This document shows positions 17,187-26,996 of a DNA stretch of 64,000 nucleotides, one piece after another. The notes beneath the pieces are model-generated. The model did not search any database and had not been told where the DNA came from. It saw only the letters and a program-made list of their open reading frames with translations. Position 1 is the stretch's first letter, and every line of letters begins with the position of its first letter. Location: assembly GCA_017517275.1 (NCBI GenBank), contig JAFWZX010000001.1, positions 28,596-92,595 of the forward strand, read 5' to 3'. Origin of the DNA: Clostridia bacterium. Lineage in GTDB: Bacteria; Bacillota; Clostridia; UBA1212; UBA1255. A program made the translations under genes and the position numbers.

Positions 17187-18606
17187 TAATTCCTAACAAG
17201 GATTTCATATCGGCGATACAGCCGGAAAGACCATAGTTTTCTTTCGTTCCGGTAAGACCTCTGATATTTGAATATCCGCCTATATATTCATCGTTAACGT
17301 ATACGCTATAAGTGTAATCGTCACGTTTATATCCTACCACGGTCACTACAGAACCGTCTTTTAACGTATATTCGATATCAATAATAATCTCGTCCGTGTG
17401 GTTAGGTTCTATCTCTATCGTATCAATTGCTATACCATATAAAGAAGTACCAATGCACTTAAAATCAAACCTGTAGTCTCTTTGCTCATCAAGGTATACG
17501 TTTATACCGTTGAAATATAACGTTTCATCGTTTCCGTCTATTTCATACGTAAGGATATACTCTTCTCCGTCATATTTAAATTTAAGTTGGGTAAGCTCAA
17601 TATAGTTTACCATATACGCATATTCATAAATAAACGAAAGTTGTGCCTCATCTGCAAAGATAATAGTATCGGCTTGTATTGTAAGAACGTCATCAATACC
17701 TGAAACAAGGCAGTAATAATGTGTTCCTTCCGGAGTACGGTTGCCAAGCATCATGGTAACAGTTTTCTTATTGTCAGTTATTGACAATTGGAAGAAGGGC
17801 ACTTCCAGACCGTATTTTGCTAAATTATCAGGATTTGATTCTACGTGATCCACAGTAACCAGTGAAACAGCAGCCGATATCAACGATTCAATATTAGCAC
17901 GGCTTCCCCTCCTCTTAAGCGGATACGTTGCATCCCATTCTCTTTGCTCGCCGGACATATCGGCATCTGCAGAGAAGAACAATTCGCCCTTTTTATAAAT
18001 CTCAATGTGACGGATTTTTCCTTGATCTTCAAAAGAAAAGACGCTTGTCGATATTAAATCATGTTGATTAAAGAATAGAGAATCAAGATACGTTGACGTA
18101 ACTAAATATATGCGGTCTTCATTAGTCGGATCATTTGTAATGCTTACGTAGCTTGAGCTTGAACCGGGCTTTTGCATACCTACAGAAAGCTTAACAACAG
18201 TGCCATCAGTAAGCGTATAATTTATATATTCAGTATCTTCTATTTTATAAAGATTTCTCTTTTCATCTGTCATTTCCCCTTCATATACGACCGTGCCCTT
18301 GGCATTCCTCAATATAGTTAGGAATGACTTTACATTGGTCTGCACAACGGGAAGATTTGCGGAAGTTGTGCATTCCCATGAACCGTCGTACCTCAGAGCA
18401 ACTACCAGATTGTTATTTTCTGTAATAACCTCCATTTGGTTCACATCACTGGGAACAAAACTAACAAGTTCAACTGTATGAATCTCATCTTCCGTATTAT
18501 TATCTTCATTTTCCCTATCCGGGATTAAAGCTCTTACGGTAAAGAAGGCCACAAGAGCTACTACAATTACAATTAATGCTATGATAGTTGTTTTGTACTT
18601 TTTCAT
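17179..18606 (-). CDS. DUF4340-like membrane-anchored protein of a Gld-type ABC operon
   Basis: The 475-residue protein begins with a short basic end and one membrane helix (TTIIALIVIVVALVAFFTVRAL), then a long extracellular part rich in beta strands. Pieces such as YKIEDTEYINYTLTDGTVVKLSVG, YVSITNDPTNEDRIYLV and LEVPFFQLSITDNKKTVTMMLGNRTPEGTHYY fit DUF4340, a family commonly found after GldG-like genes. It follows the GldG-like gene by 12 bases. It is probably an outside accessory part of the ABC system; no catalytic residues are recognised. Confidence 0.72.
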   Translation of the reverse strand: MKKYKTTIIALIVIVVALVAFFTVRALIPDRENEDNNTEDEIHTVELVSFVPSDVNQMEVITENNNLVVALRYDGSWECTTSANLPVVQTNVKSFLTILRNAKGTVVYEGEMTDEKRNLYKIEDTEYINYTLTDGTVVKLSVGMQKPGSSSSYVSITNDPTNEDRIYLVTSTYLDSLFFNQHDLISTSVFSFEDQGKIRHIEIYKKGELFFSADADMSGEQREWDATYPLKRRGSRANIESLISAAVSLVTVDHVESNPDNLAKYGLEVPFFQLSITDNKKTVTMMLGNRTPEGTHYYCLVSGIDDVLTIQADTIIFADEAQLSFIYEYAYMVNYIELTQLKFKYDGEEYILTYEIDGNDETLYFNGINVYLDEQRDYRFDFKCIGTSLYGIAIDTIEIEPNHTDEIIIDIEYTLKDGSVVTVVGYKRDDYTYSVYVNDEYIGGYSNIRGLTGTKENYGLSGCIADMKSLLGIKD

Positions 18607-18618
18607 TTATATCTCCTA

Positions 18619-20115
18619 TCACAGGTGTCTGCGTCTTAACCAGATAACGACACCCAGCAATATTATAAGACAAGGATAAATAACAATTGCAAAAGCAGCA
18701 AGCCATCTGCTTGTAGTACCGGATACAGCTACAATACCGCCGGCATTTGTCTTAACCTCTATGTCTTCAGCACCGCTTTCAAACATATCTTCCATCCAGA
18801 ATGCTGAGTATATAAACGTACCGACAGTATTTGTGTTGGCATACTTATTGATAACGTCATCTTTAAGAAGTTGCGAAGAACCAAATACTGCAACTCTGTT
18901 ATTTGTATTAAGACGCTGACTATAAGCTGCCAAAGTTGCTTTGCCCTGAATCTTTTCACCGGTCAGAATATCTGTACAAGTAGATTCAGTTCCCCTTGTT
19001 TCGATTAATTTACCGGCATCATACTCTCCTACAGGGGCCAAAACCTTTATACTACAAGAATCAAAAGCATAGAATTTTGTCGATGACGTAAAGTCTGATA
19101 AAGGACCTTCTTCCTCCTCTACAGAAGCAGCGTAGATATAGCTGTCTTTACCTGCAGAAGCAAGCTGATTGCCTGTTACGTCAGTTACAATATCATTATT
19201 AACCTGCAATCCGAATAATTCGGCAAGAAGTCTTGTAAAGTTAGCTAACTTACCACCGTTTAACAGCGGATCAAAGACAAACATCGCGTCTCCGCCATCA
19301 TCTCTTGTAAGCCAATCATACATCATGTTGTACATTCTGTCTGTAAGATCTCTCTCCGGACTCATGAAAACAATAATGGATGCATCTTCCGGTATTTTCT
19401 CCGTTACATCAAGGTCAATTGTTTTTATATCATAATTGTAAATACCAAGAGAATCAGTAAGTCCCTTATAGTCATCTAACTCATCTTCTCCATATGAGGT
19501 TGAGAAATAGATTACCGGTATTTTCTCAGCCATAACGTAGTAAATGGCTGACGTAACAACCTGCTCTGTATCAACAGATACGATGTTGTACTGGAAGCTG
19601 GAATAATCTAACTCCATAGTAAACATTCTGCTGGCCGCGATTCTTTGAACTCTGCCGGTTTTGGTATTTCGTACGATATAATCATCTTCTTTAAAGCTTG
19701 AAGCCAAAGTAGCATCAGGAACTTTATCTGCTATAATTCCCGGGTTATCGTCTAATGAAACGTAAGAAATATCAATCATATCTCCACCATATCTTTCATA
19801 TTGGTCAAGAATACGTATGATAGTTGCTTTCTGACTGTCTGCTTCGCCTCTTACTCTGTCATATAAAGCAATAATTTCAATCTTTGTATCTAAATCTTCA
19901 ACTTTATCAATAGTTTCCTCTGATAACGAGTACATTTTATTTTGGCTTACGTCTATCGACATAGGCAATTGTTCAAGTATTACGTTTACTACCACAAACA
20001 ACACTACCACTGCAATCAATGAGAGTATCGAGCCGGAGCCGAATCTGAACATTCGTCTTGTTTTTTCAGAGAAAAACGATTTTTTTTCATTATTTATATT
20101 TTCAGGCTTTGCCAT
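18619..20115 (-). CDS. GldG-like ABC transporter accessory protein
   Basis: 498 residues with an N-terminal membrane helix at about 31-50, an outside region, and a C-terminal helix followed by WLRRRHL. The start of the outside domain (DVSQNKMYSLSEETIDKVEDLDTKIEIIALY) is the typical opening of GldG-like proteins, and IPVIYFSTSYGEDELDDY and SIIVFMSPERDLTDRMYNMMYDWLTRDDGGDAMFVFDPL mark its ThuA/DJ-1-like domain. GldG is named from gliding in Bacteroidetes, but relatives are widespread in non-gliding Clostridia, where the exported or sensed substrate is unknown. It lies 44 bases after the permease. Confidence 0.8.
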   Translation of the reverse strand: MAKPENINNEKKSFFSEKTRRMFRFGSGSILSLIAVVVLFVVVNVILEQLPMSIDVSQNKMYSLSEETIDKVEDLDTKIEIIALYDRVRGEADSQKATIIRILDQYERYGGDMIDISYVSLDDNPGIIADKVPDATLASSFKEDDYIVRNTKTGRVQRIAASRMFTMELDYSSFQYNIVSVDTEQVVTSAIYYVMAEKIPVIYFSTSYGEDELDDYKGLTDSLGIYNYDIKTIDLDVTEKIPEDASIIVFMSPERDLTDRMYNMMYDWLTRDDGGDAMFVFDPLLNGGKLANFTRLLAELFGLQVNNDIVTDVTGNQLASAGKDSYIYAASVEEEEGPLSDFTSSTKFYAFDSCSIKVLAPVGEYDAGKLIETRGTESTCTDILTGEKIQGKATLAAYSQRLNTNNRVAVFGSSQLLKDDVINKYANTNTVGTFIYSAFWMEDMFESGAEDIEVKTNAGGIVAVSGTTSRWLAAFAIVIYPCLIILLGVVIWLRRRHL

Positions 20116-20159
20116 AATTTGTATCTTCCTTTCTGCAAATCAAACGTATACCCATTTCA

Positions 20160-20873
20160 TCAGCTCCAACGCTTACGTTCCAGATTTATTACCGTCGCGT
20201 ACAAAAACAGCATTGTAAACGTTATATAGTAAATCAAGGAAGCAAAGTTGAATGATCCAACCGTAAAGTCAGAGTATCTTGCAAGCGGTGAAAACCATTT
20301 GAGAATACCGCCAAACGTTCCGCCTAACGTAGCGCCTATTGACTGCATAAAATATAATACCAACAAGGTTACTACACCGGACACAGCTGCAGCTGTCTGA
20401 CTCTCCGTAAAAGAAGAAGTGAACATTGTAACAGCCAGATATGATGCACCTAATAAAATAAATCCAACATAAGCACCAAAATCCTGACCTGCTGCAGAAT
20501 TAGTGCCTCCCTCAGTTAAGAACAACAATATTATCGGGAAAACTGTTGTAAGCAGCGCCATAGCCAGGAATACTGTAAAGGCTGCAAGATATTTTCCTAC
20601 TACAACCTGTCCCATTGAAATAGGAGCTGTTCGAAGCAAAACTTCAGTTCCGTTTTTCTTTTCATCAGCAAGAAGCTTCATAGTAATAATCGGTATAATA
20701 AACGTAAGGAACATGCCGATAGCACTCAGCGTTACAGAAAACAGAGGAGAAGAACTTAAAATATTCTGTATCCAGAAATACAATCCTACGATAACCATAA
20801 AGAATCCGGCAATACAGTAGGCAATAGGTGATCTAAAATAAGAACTCATTTCACGTTTATAGATTGTTAACAT
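20160..20873 (-). CDS. ABC-2 type permease (GldF-like)
   Basis: A 237-residue membrane protein with six predicted helices, beginning MLTIYKREMSSYFRSPIAYCIAGFF, the classic start of this permease family in which the cytoplasmic N-terminus carries a KRE-SYF segment. PIITMKLLADEKKNGTEVLLRTAPIS is the conserved coupling region. It pairs with the ATPase directly upstream (12 bases) and the GldG-like protein downstream. AGGAGG precedes the ATG. Confidence 0.87.
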   Translation of the reverse strand: MLTIYKREMSSYFRSPIAYCIAGFFMVIVGLYFWIQNILSSSPLFSVTLSAIGMFLTFIIPIITMKLLADEKKNGTEVLLRTAPISMGQVVVGKYLAAFTVFLAMALLTTVFPIILLFLTEGGTNSAAGQDFGAYVGFILLGASYLAVTMFTSSFTESQTAAAVSGVVTLLVLYFMQSIGATLGGTFGGILKWFSPLARYSDFTVGSFNFASLIYYITFTMLFLYATVINLERKRWS

Positions 20874-20885
20874 GTCCTTTCCTCC

Positions 20886-21833
20886 TTATTGTTCTACAAC
20901 AGCGTCTTTATTAACGACGTCGATAAATATTTCTTCAAGCGTTCTGCCCACAGGCCTGAGCTCTAAAATCGGAAGTGAAGCACGGCTGAGTTCGTTGAAA
21001 AGCGGTCTTCTGACATCCAGATTCCTCGTAGACTCTACCAGGAAAATACAAGCATCTTTGTCAATTCTTACAAAAGAAACGTTTCTGACGCCCGGACAGT
21101 TCTCGAGTACTTTTTGTATAGCAGGTTTTGCTCCAACTATGCTTATCATGAATTTGTTAACAGTACCTTCTGCGGAAGTAAAATCAGATACAGAGCCGGA
21201 TGCAGCAATCTTACCTTTGTTGATAATGACAACGTTACTGCATACAGCATTAACTTCTGATAAAATATGCGTACTCAATATTATTGTATGTTCGTGTCTA
21301 AGAGCACCTATAAGCTTTCGGATCTCTATAATTTGTTTCGGATCAAGACCTACAGTAGGCTCGTCAAGAATAAGTACTTCAGGATTACCAACCAGCGCCT
21401 GAGCCAGTCCTACACGCTGTTTATATCCTTTTGATAAATTTCGGATAACACGACCGCGAAGGTCTCCAATTTTTACCAAATACATAATATCATCCAGCTG
21501 TGCCTTTCTCTTTTTCTGCTCAACGCCTTTAAGATCACATATAAAATTAAGATATTCCTTAATCGTCATATCAAGATATAAAGGAGGCAATTCAGGCAAA
21601 TAACCAATCTTCTTCTTTGCTTCCTTAGGATTCTCAATAATATCATAGCCATCGATAATGGCATGTCCGGACGTCGGCGATATGTATCCGGTTAAAATAT
21701 TCATTGTTGTAGACTTACCTGCACCGTTAGGGCCCAAGAAACCAAGTATCTCACCTTTTTTAACAGAAAAAGACACGTCATCAAGAGCCTTAATCACGCC
21801 ATATTGCTTCGTCAGGTTCTTTATCTCAATCAT
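20886..21833 (-). CDS. ABC transporter ATP-binding protein (GldA-like)
   Basis: The 315-residue ATPase has Walker A GPNGAGKST near 34-42, the Q-loop, the signature NLSKGYKQRVGLAQ near 134-147, Walker B VLILDEPTVGLDP and the switch histidine in ILSTHILSEV. A C-terminal extension of about 95 residues after the nucleotide-binding domain is normal for this group, which works with ABC-2 permeases. It is the first gene of the four-gene set; AGCGGAGG precedes the ATG. Confidence 0.92.
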   Translation of the reverse strand: MIEIKNLTKQYGVIKALDDVSFSVKKGEILGFLGPNGAGKSTTMNILTGYISPTSGHAIIDGYDIIENPKEAKKKIGYLPELPPLYLDMTIKEYLNFICDLKGVEQKKRKAQLDDIMYLVKIGDLRGRVIRNLSKGYKQRVGLAQALVGNPEVLILDEPTVGLDPKQIIEIRKLIGALRHEHTIILSTHILSEVNAVCSNVVIINKGKIAASGSVSDFTSAEGTVNKFMISIVGAKPAIQKVLENCPGVRNVSFVRIDKDACIFLVESTRNLDVRRPLFNELSRASLPILELRPVGRTLEEIFIDVVNKDAVVEQ

Positions 21834-21947
21834 GAAATTATACCTCCGCTTCTAATATTGCAACTAAAAATTGTATAATACATATGTTAACAAACCTTTA
21901 ATGAAAAATAAATTATTTGTTCACACTTTCTGTTGATTCAATATAAA

Positions 21948-21979
21948 AAGCCGGGATACACGTAACGTAATCCCGGCTT
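21948..21979 (-). terminator. Terminator after the small lipoprotein gene
   Basis: AAGCCGGGAT and ATCCCGGCTT form a perfect 10-base stem followed on the minus strand by TTTTTAT. It separates the lipoprotein gene from the ABC operon. Confidence 0.9.
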
Positions 21980-21994
21980 AATAAAAAATCCTGA

Positions 21995-22303
21995 TTATCT
22001 TCCTGCTTTACCCTCAGGCATATGAGTTGCATCAAAGAAATCCTCTATAATATCAGTAGGATTTATTATACTGTCATCGATTCTATGCCTTGTCGAATTA
22101 GAATCATCCGTTCCGTCCGGCACCCCTTGTGTCGTTTGCGGCTGGGTAGTTGCATTCGGTGTATTTACCGGATTTTGAGTTTGTCCGGGAGTTGCGGTAG
22201 GTTCCAGCATATCCTCCCCACATTTTTCCATATTACATCCCGTCATTGAAAAGACAAAACATCCCAAAACGAGAAGTGTTATAAATATTTTCTTGATTTT
22301 CAT
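21995..22303 (-). CDS. Small lipoprotein of unknown function
   Basis: The 102-residue protein has a lipoprotein signal peptide: basic MKIKK, a hydrophobic stretch, and the lipobox SMTGC with C23 as the modified residue. The rest is a flexible Pro/Thr/Gln-rich tail (EPTATPGQTQNPVNTPNATT) and an acidic end, with no domain I recognise. AGGAGG lies seven bases before the ATG. It is probably its own transcription unit, bounded by the terminator at 21948-21979 and by the tuf terminator upstream. The Thr/Pro-rich tail resembles the cell-wall spacer regions seen elsewhere in this window (43968, 64000). Confidence 0.75.
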   Translation of the reverse strand: MKIKKIFITLLVLGCFVFSMTGCNMEKCGEDMLEPTATPGQTQNPVNTPNATTQPQTTQGVPDGTDDSNSTRHRIDDSIINPTDIIEDFFDATHMPEGKAGR

Positions 22304-22317
22304 ACTTTTTCCTCCTA

Positions 22318-22348
22318 AGCGTCACGCTATTCGTATTTATAAATACGA
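22318..22348 (-). promoter_or_regulatory. Two palindromes upstream of the small lipoprotein gene
   Basis: TCGTATTTATAAATACGA (22331-22348) is a perfect 18-base palindrome, and AGCGT-C-ACGCT (22318-22328) a second one next to the ribosome binding site. A possible promoter, TTGTAT-18 bases-CATAAT, lies just upstream. The positions fit repressor binding after the -10; no regulator is identified. Confidence 0.4.
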
Positions 22349-22386
22349 GCATTGATTATTATGTGAAAAAAAAATGAAAATATACA

Positions 22387-22415
22387 AAAAAGCTTCCGAA
22401 AATCGGAAGCTTTTT
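22387..22415 (-). terminator. Terminator of the str operon after tuf
   Basis: AAAAAGCTTCCGA and TCGGAAGCTTTTT form a perfect 13-base stem with an AAA-sized loop, with U-runs in both directions. It lies 20 bases after the tuf stop and could work bidirectionally. Confidence 0.92.
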
Positions 22416-22434
22416 ACATCAAATAAAATTACAA

Positions 22435-23643
22435 TTATTCAATAATTGTTGTAACGTTACCGGCACCTACTGTACGGCCACCTTCACGGATAGCGAACTT
22501 GAGGCCTTTTTCCATAGCGATAGGAGTAATAAGTTTAACTTCCATCTCGATATGGTCGCCAGGCATAACCATTTCTGTTCCCTCAGGAAGAGTAATAACG
22601 CCTGTAACGTCAGTTGTTCTGAAATAGAACTGAGGTCTGTAGTTGCTGAAGAAAGGCTTATGACGGCCACCTTCATCTTTTGTTAAAACGTAAACCTGAC
22701 CTTTGAAGTGTGTGTGAGGCTGAATTGTACCGGGTTTAACGAGAACCTGTCCTCTTTCAACTTCTGATCTCTGGATACCTCTTAAAAGAACACCTACGTT
22801 GTCACCTGCTTCAGCCTGATCAAGAAGTTTTCTGAACATCTCAACGCCTGTAACAACTGTTGAACGATTTTCATCTTTAAGACCAACGATCTCAGCAGGA
22901 TCACCAACTTTGATAACACCTCTCTCGAGACGACCTGTAGCAACTGTTCCACGACCTGTGATTGTGAATACGTCCTCAATAGGAAGAAGGAAAGGAAGGT
23001 CTGTAGGTCTTTGAGGTGTAGGAATGTAAGAATCAACAGCGTCCATAAGTTCGTTAATGCAAGCATAAGGAGCTGCAGAAGGGTCTGTATCTTCGCACTC
23101 GAGAGCCATAAGAGCTGAACCTCTGATTACCGGAATATCATCGCCCGGGAAGTCATATGAGCTAAGGAGCTCTCTGATTTCCATCTCAGCGAGGTCGAGA
23201 AGCTCTTCGTCGCCTTCGTCGATCATGTCACATTTGTTCATGAATACAACAATATAAGGAACACCTACCTGACGAGCAAGAAGGATGTGCTCTCTTGTCT
23301 GAGCCTGCGGGCCGTCAGGACCGGAAACGAGAAGAATTGCGCCGTCCATCTGAGCTGCACCTGTGATCATGTTCTTAACATAGTCAGCGTGTCCGGGGCA
23401 GTCAACGTGAGCATAGTGTCTTGTAGCTGTCTGATACTCAACGTGTGAAGTGTTAATCGTGATACCTCTTGCCTTCTCCTCTGGAGCGTTATCAATCTGA
23501 TCATAAGCTCTAACTTCTGCATTACCTGCTAAAGCGAGTACTTTTGTGATTGCAGCTGTTAAAGTTGTCTTACCATGGTCAACGTGACCGATAGTACCGA
23601 TATTTACATGTGGTTTGGTTCTTTCGAACTTTGATTTTGCCAT
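22435..23643 (-). CDS. tuf: Translation elongation factor Tu
   Basis: EF-Tu carries aminoacyl-tRNA to the ribosome with GTP. The 402-residue reading from [14 protein letters not shown] has the G motifs [19 protein letters not shown] and NKCD, and the expected three domains. The frame has another ATG two codons earlier, but AAGGAGG is eight bases from the chosen start and only two from the other. It ends with a strong terminator. A second tuf copy is not seen in this window. It may also be read from its own promoter at 23697-23725. Confidence 0.98.
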   Translation of the reverse strand: MAKSKFERTKPHVNIGTIGHVDHGKTTLTAAITKVLALAGNAEVRAYDQIDNAPEEKARGITINTSHVEYQTATRHYAHVDCPGHADYVKNMITGAAQMDGAILLVSGPDGPQAQTREHILLARQVGVPYIVVFMNKCDMIDEGDEELLDLAEMEIRELLSSYDFPGDDIPVIRGSALMALECEDTDPSAAPYACINELMDAVDSYIPTPQRPTDLPFLLPIEDVFTITGRGTVATGRLERGVIKVGDPAEIVGLKDENRSTVVTGVEMFRKLLDQAEAGDNVGVLLRGIQRSEVERGQVLVKPGTIQPHTHFKGQVYVLTKDEGGRHKPFFSNYRPQFYFRTTDVTGVITLPEGTEMVMPGDHIEMEVKLITPIAMEKGLKFAIREGGRTVGAGNVTTIIE

Positions 23644-23696
23644 TTTCATATCCTCCTTAAATTAATTAAAAAACTTACTAATGAAAAGGTGAGTAT

Positions 23697-23725
23697 ATAA
23701 TAACATACAGCTTTTTCATTTGCAA
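23697..23725 (-). promoter_or_regulatory. Probable internal promoter of tuf
   Basis: In the 108-base fusA-tuf gap TTGCAA (23725-23720) and TATTAT (23702-23697) are separated by 17 bases. This could give extra EF-Tu expression beyond read-through from rpsL. Confidence 0.5.
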
Positions 23726-23751
23726 ATCAAGTTTATATACTTGATAAATTA

Positions 23752-25830
23752 TTATTTTACATTTCTGCCTGCGAGAACAGTTTCCTGTACACTCTTCGGC
23801 ACTTCTTCATAGTGACTGGGTTGCATTACAAACGCACCACGTCCCTGAGTCATTGAACGAAGCATTGTTGTATAACCAAACATTTCAGCCAGCGGACATG
23901 CGCCACTAACAACCTTGCTTCCTGCCAAGTCTTCAATACCTTCAACACGACCACGCTTAGAACTGATAGAACCGATAATATCACCTAAATATTCTTCAGG
24001 AGCATTAACGTTCACTGACATGATAGGTTCAAGCAATACAGGATCACCTTTACGGCAAGCCTCTTTGATAGCCATAGAGCCGGCAATCTTGAAGGCCATT
24101 TCTGAAGAGTCAACTTCGTGGAATGAACCGTCAACGAGTGTTACCTTAAGGTCAACAACAGGATATCCGCCGAGGACACCACTTTGAAGAGCTTCCTGAA
24201 TACCTTGGTCAACAGGTCCGATATATTCTTTTGGAATAGCACCGCCCACAATCTTGTTAACGAATTCGTATCCTTTGCCTCTTTCCTGAGGTTCAACTTC
24301 TATAACACAATGTCCGTATTGTCCACGACCACCTGACTGTCTTACAAACTTACCTTCAACCTTAACAGCCTTACGGATACCTTCTTTGTAAGCAACCTGA
24401 GGATTACCTACGTTAGCTTCTACTTTGAATTCACGAAGTAATCTGTCTACGATAATCTCAAGATGGAGTTCACCCATACCAGAAATAATAGTTTGTCCTG
24501 TCTCTGTATCAGTATGAACTTTGAATGTCGGGTCTTCTTCTGCAAGTTTCTGAAGAGCAACACTCATCTTCTCCTGTCCTGCCTTTGTCTTAGGCTCAAC
24601 AGCAACTGAAATAACAGGATCCGGGAATTCCATTGTCTCTAACTGAACAGGATGTGTCTCTGCACAAAGTGTATCTCCTGTAGTTGTATCTTTAAGACCA
24701 ACTGCGGCAGCGATATCTCCTGCGTAAGCACAAGGAATCTCTTCTCTGTGATTAGCGTGCATCAGCACGATACGTCCGATTCTTTCTTTCTTTCCCTTTG
24801 TAGCGTTATATACGTATGAGCCAACGTTCAATACGCCTGAATAAACTCTAAAGAAACAAAGTTTTCCGATAAATGGATCTGTAACAATCTTGAATGCTAA
24901 TGCTGAGAAAGGCTCTGAATCGCTTGCATGTCTTACTTCATCTTCACCTGTACGCGTGTTAACACCCTTGATAGCGGGAATATCTGTAGGAGCCGGCATA
25001 TAGTCGACAATTGCATCCAAAAGCTGTTGAACACCTTTGTTTCTATATGATGAACCACAAGTGATCGGAATAATTTTAACTGCAATTGTAGCACTTCTGA
25101 TAGCACGTTTAATCTCATCAGTTGTAAGTTTTTCACCGTCAAGATATTTCATCAGGATCTCTTCATCCTGATCAGCTACTGCTTCCAGTAAAGCCATATG
25201 ATATTCTTCTGCCATTTCCTTCATGTCATCAGGAATATCAGTAATCTCCACATCACGGCCCAATTCGTCCTTATATATATGAGCATTCATCTCAACTAAG
25301 TCGACAATACCCACAAAGGATTCTTCCTTACCTATCGGAAGCTGAATCGGAACTGCATTGGCTCCTAATCTTGTACGGATCATATCTACAACTCTGAAAA
25401 AGTCAGCGCCCGTAATATCCATCTTGTTTACGTGACCCATACGGGGAACGTTGTATTTATCAGCCTGACGCCAAACTGTCTCAGACTGTGGCTCTACTCC
25501 GCCTTTAGCACAGAAAAGCGTAACACTACCGTCAAGAACTCTCAAAGAACGCTCAACTTCTACTGTGAAGTCAACGTGTCCGGGAGTATCGATGATATTG
25601 ATTCTCGTGCCTCTCCACTGAGCTGTAGTAGCAGCAGAAGTGATAGTAATACCACGTTCCTGTTCCTGTACCATATAGTCCATTGTTGCTGCACCTTCGT
25701 GTGTCTCACCTAATTTGTGAGTACGTCCTGTGTAGAACAAAATACGCTCTGTAGTGGTAGTCTTACCGGCATCAATGTGAGCCATAATACCTATATTTCT
25801 TGTATTTTCTAAACTAAACTCTCTTGGCAT
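23752..25830 (-). CDS. fusA: Translation elongation factor G
   Basis: EF-G drives translocation on the ribosome. The 692-residue length is standard. Visible motifs are [29 protein letters not shown] (switch I), [20 protein letters not shown] (switch II) and NKMD, then domains III-V ending with the RGRG-like C-terminal segment. It sits 21 bases after rpsG and before tuf, the usual str order. Confidence 0.98.
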   Translation of the reverse strand: MPREFSLENTRNIGIMAHIDAGKTTTTERILFYTGRTHKLGETHEGAATMDYMVQEQERGITITSAATTAQWRGTRINIIDTPGHVDFTVEVERSLRVLDGSVTLFCAKGGVEPQSETVWRQADKYNVPRMGHVNKMDITGADFFRVVDMIRTRLGANAVPIQLPIGKEESFVGIVDLVEMNAHIYKDELGRDVEITDIPDDMKEMAEEYHMALLEAVADQDEEILMKYLDGEKLTTDEIKRAIRSATIAVKIIPITCGSSYRNKGVQQLLDAIVDYMPAPTDIPAIKGVNTRTGEDEVRHASDSEPFSALAFKIVTDPFIGKLCFFRVYSGVLNVGSYVYNATKGKKERIGRIVLMHANHREEIPCAYAGDIAAAVGLKDTTTGDTLCAETHPVQLETMEFPDPVISVAVEPKTKAGQEKMSVALQKLAEEDPTFKVHTDTETGQTIISGMGELHLEIIVDRLLREFKVEANVGNPQVAYKEGIRKAVKVEGKFVRQSGGRGQYGHCVIEVEPQERGKGYEFVNKIVGGAIPKEYIGPVDQGIQEALQSGVLGGYPVVDLKVTLVDGSFHEVDSSEMAFKIAGSMAIKEACRKGDPVLLEPIMSVNVNAPEEYLGDIIGSISSKRGRVEGIEDLAGSKVVSGACPLAEMFGYTTMLRSMTQGRGAFVMQPSHYEEVPKSVQETVLAGRNVK

Positions 25831-25851
25831 AATCTCTTCCTACGTCCTAAA

Positions 25852-26322
25852 TTACCATTTATAATGAGCAAATGCACGGTTAGCTTCAGCCATTCTATGC
25901 ATTTCTTCTTTTCTCTTAAATGCGCCGCCTGTGCTATTAAGAGCATCCATAAGCTCTCCTGCAAGTCTTGCAGCCATTGTTCTTTCACTTCTCTTACGTG
26001 AGAATGTAACAATCCATCTCAAACCGAGAGCCTGTCTTCTTTCGGGTCTAACTTCCATTGGAACCTGGTAAGTAGAACCACCTACACGTCTGGCTTTAAC
26101 TTCCAACTGTGGCATTACATTATTGAGAGACTCTTTAAATACTTCTAACGGTTCCCTACCTGTTTTTTCGTGAACAATCTCGAAAGCATCGTATACGATC
26201 TTTTGAGCAACACCTTTCTTACCGTCAAGCATAACTCCGTTGATGAGCTTTGCTACAATCTGGTCACGATAAATAGGATCAGGTAAAACCTCTCTCTTTG
26301 CTATAAAACCTTTTCTGGGCAC
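25852..26322 (-). CDS. rpsG: 30S ribosomal protein S7
   Basis: S7 organises the 3' major domain of 16S rRNA. The 156-residue protein begins [20 protein letters not shown] and contains [23 protein letters not shown] and the C-terminal AFAHYKW, all diagnostic. AGGAGG-like sequence precedes the ATG. The 119-base gap from rpsL contains hairpins that could be an S7 binding site, as in E. coli; this is inference. Confidence 0.98.
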   Translation of the reverse strand: MPRKGFIAKREVLPDPIYRDQIVAKLINGVMLDGKKGVAQKIVYDAFEIVHEKTGREPLEVFKESLNNVMPQLEVKARRVGGSTYQVPMEVRPERRQALGLRWIVTFSRKRSERTMAARLAGELMDALNSTGGAFKRKEEMHRMAEANRAFAHYKW

Positions 26323-26362
26323 TTTCCTTCCCTCCTTCTATGATAATTAATCAATGGGTACT

Positions 26363-26382
26363 CTGCTTTTTAATCAAAGCAG
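26363..26382 (-). promoter_or_regulatory. Stem-loop in the rpsL-rpsG spacer
   Basis: CTGCTTT and AAAGCAG pair around a six-base loop, next to GC-rich TGCCGG/CCGGCC segments in 26383-26441. In E. coli S7 represses its operon by binding between S12 and S7 genes. Here only the position and structure are seen. Confidence 0.3.
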
Positions 26383-26441
26383 TCCGCGCCGGCACAAATT
26401 ATATATATGCATCCGGCACATCCGGGTTAACCGGCCGGTAA

Positions 26442-26861
26442 TTATTTCTTTGCTTTTGCCTTCTTGGCACCGTACTTTGATCTACTCTGATTTCTATTTG
26501 CAACACCTGCAGTATCGAGTGTACCTCTGATAATGTGGTATCTTACACCAGGCAGATCCTTAACTCTACCTCCACGAATCAAAACTACGCTGTGCTCTTG
26601 TAAGTTATGACCGATACCAGGAATGTATGCGAATACTTCCATACCGTTTGTCAAGCGCACTCTGGCAATCTTTCTCAACGCAGAATTTGGTTTTTTGGGA
26701 GTTGTGGTTCTTACAACTGTGCATACGCCTCTCTTTTGAGGACCGCTCTTATCAATGCTCTTCTTATTAAGACTGTTATAAATCTTCTGAAGTGCCGGTG
26801 ATGTAGACTTCTTCTCAATTGTAGATCTTCCCTGCTTAACCAATTGGTTAAATGTTGGCAT
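26442..26861 (-). CDS. rpsL: 30S ribosomal protein S12
   Basis: S12 controls decoding accuracy at the A site. The correct start is [12 protein letters not shown] at 26861, with AGGAGGTGAC just upstream; the frame is open further but that part is the leader. The 139 residues include [13 protein letters not shown] and [14 protein letters not shown], with the lysines whose change gives streptomycin resistance both present, so the sequence is of the sensitive type. It starts a transcript from the promoter at 26950-26978. Confidence 0.97.
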   Translation of the reverse strand: MPTFNQLVKQGRSTIEKKSTSPALQKIYNSLNKKSIDKSGPQKRGVCTVVRTTTPKKPNSALRKIARVRLTNGMEVFAYIPGIGHNLQEHSVVLIRGGRVKDLPGVRYHIIRGTLDTAGVANRNQSRSKYGAKKAKAKK

Positions 26862-26902
26862 TAATGTCACCTCCTGTTTATAATATCTTTTTACATCCAA
26901 AG

Positions 26903-26943
26903 GTTGCACGCTTGGCATAGTTATTCCTTGCAAGCAGTGCAAC
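26903..26943 (-). promoter_or_regulatory. 5' stem-loop of the rpsL leader
   Basis: GTTGCAC-T-GCTTG (26943-26931) pairs with CAAGCGTGCAAC (26914-26903) with a single bulged base. The promoter at 26950-26978 would start RNA at about 26943, so the message begins with this hairpin. It could protect the RNA or bind a ribosomal protein. Confidence 0.5.
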
Positions 26944-26949
26944 TTTTTG

Positions 26950-26978
26950 ATTTTACAATATTAGATTTTAGTTGTCAA
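26950..26978 (-). promoter_or_regulatory. Promoter of rpsL-rpsG-fusA
   Basis: TTGACA (26978-26973), 17 bases, TAAAAT (26955-26950) on the minus strand, in the 135-base rpoC-rpsL gap. A strong sigma-A promoter. Confidence 0.75.
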
Positions 26979-26996
26979 CACGGATTTTATGAACAA

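Noticed and set aside
26442..26861. Streptomycin-resistance change in S12
   Set aside because: Both lysines in PKKPNS and GRVKDL are present.
26862..26942. N-terminal extension of rpsL
   Set aside because: It translates the leader hairpin; S12 begins at MPTFNQL.
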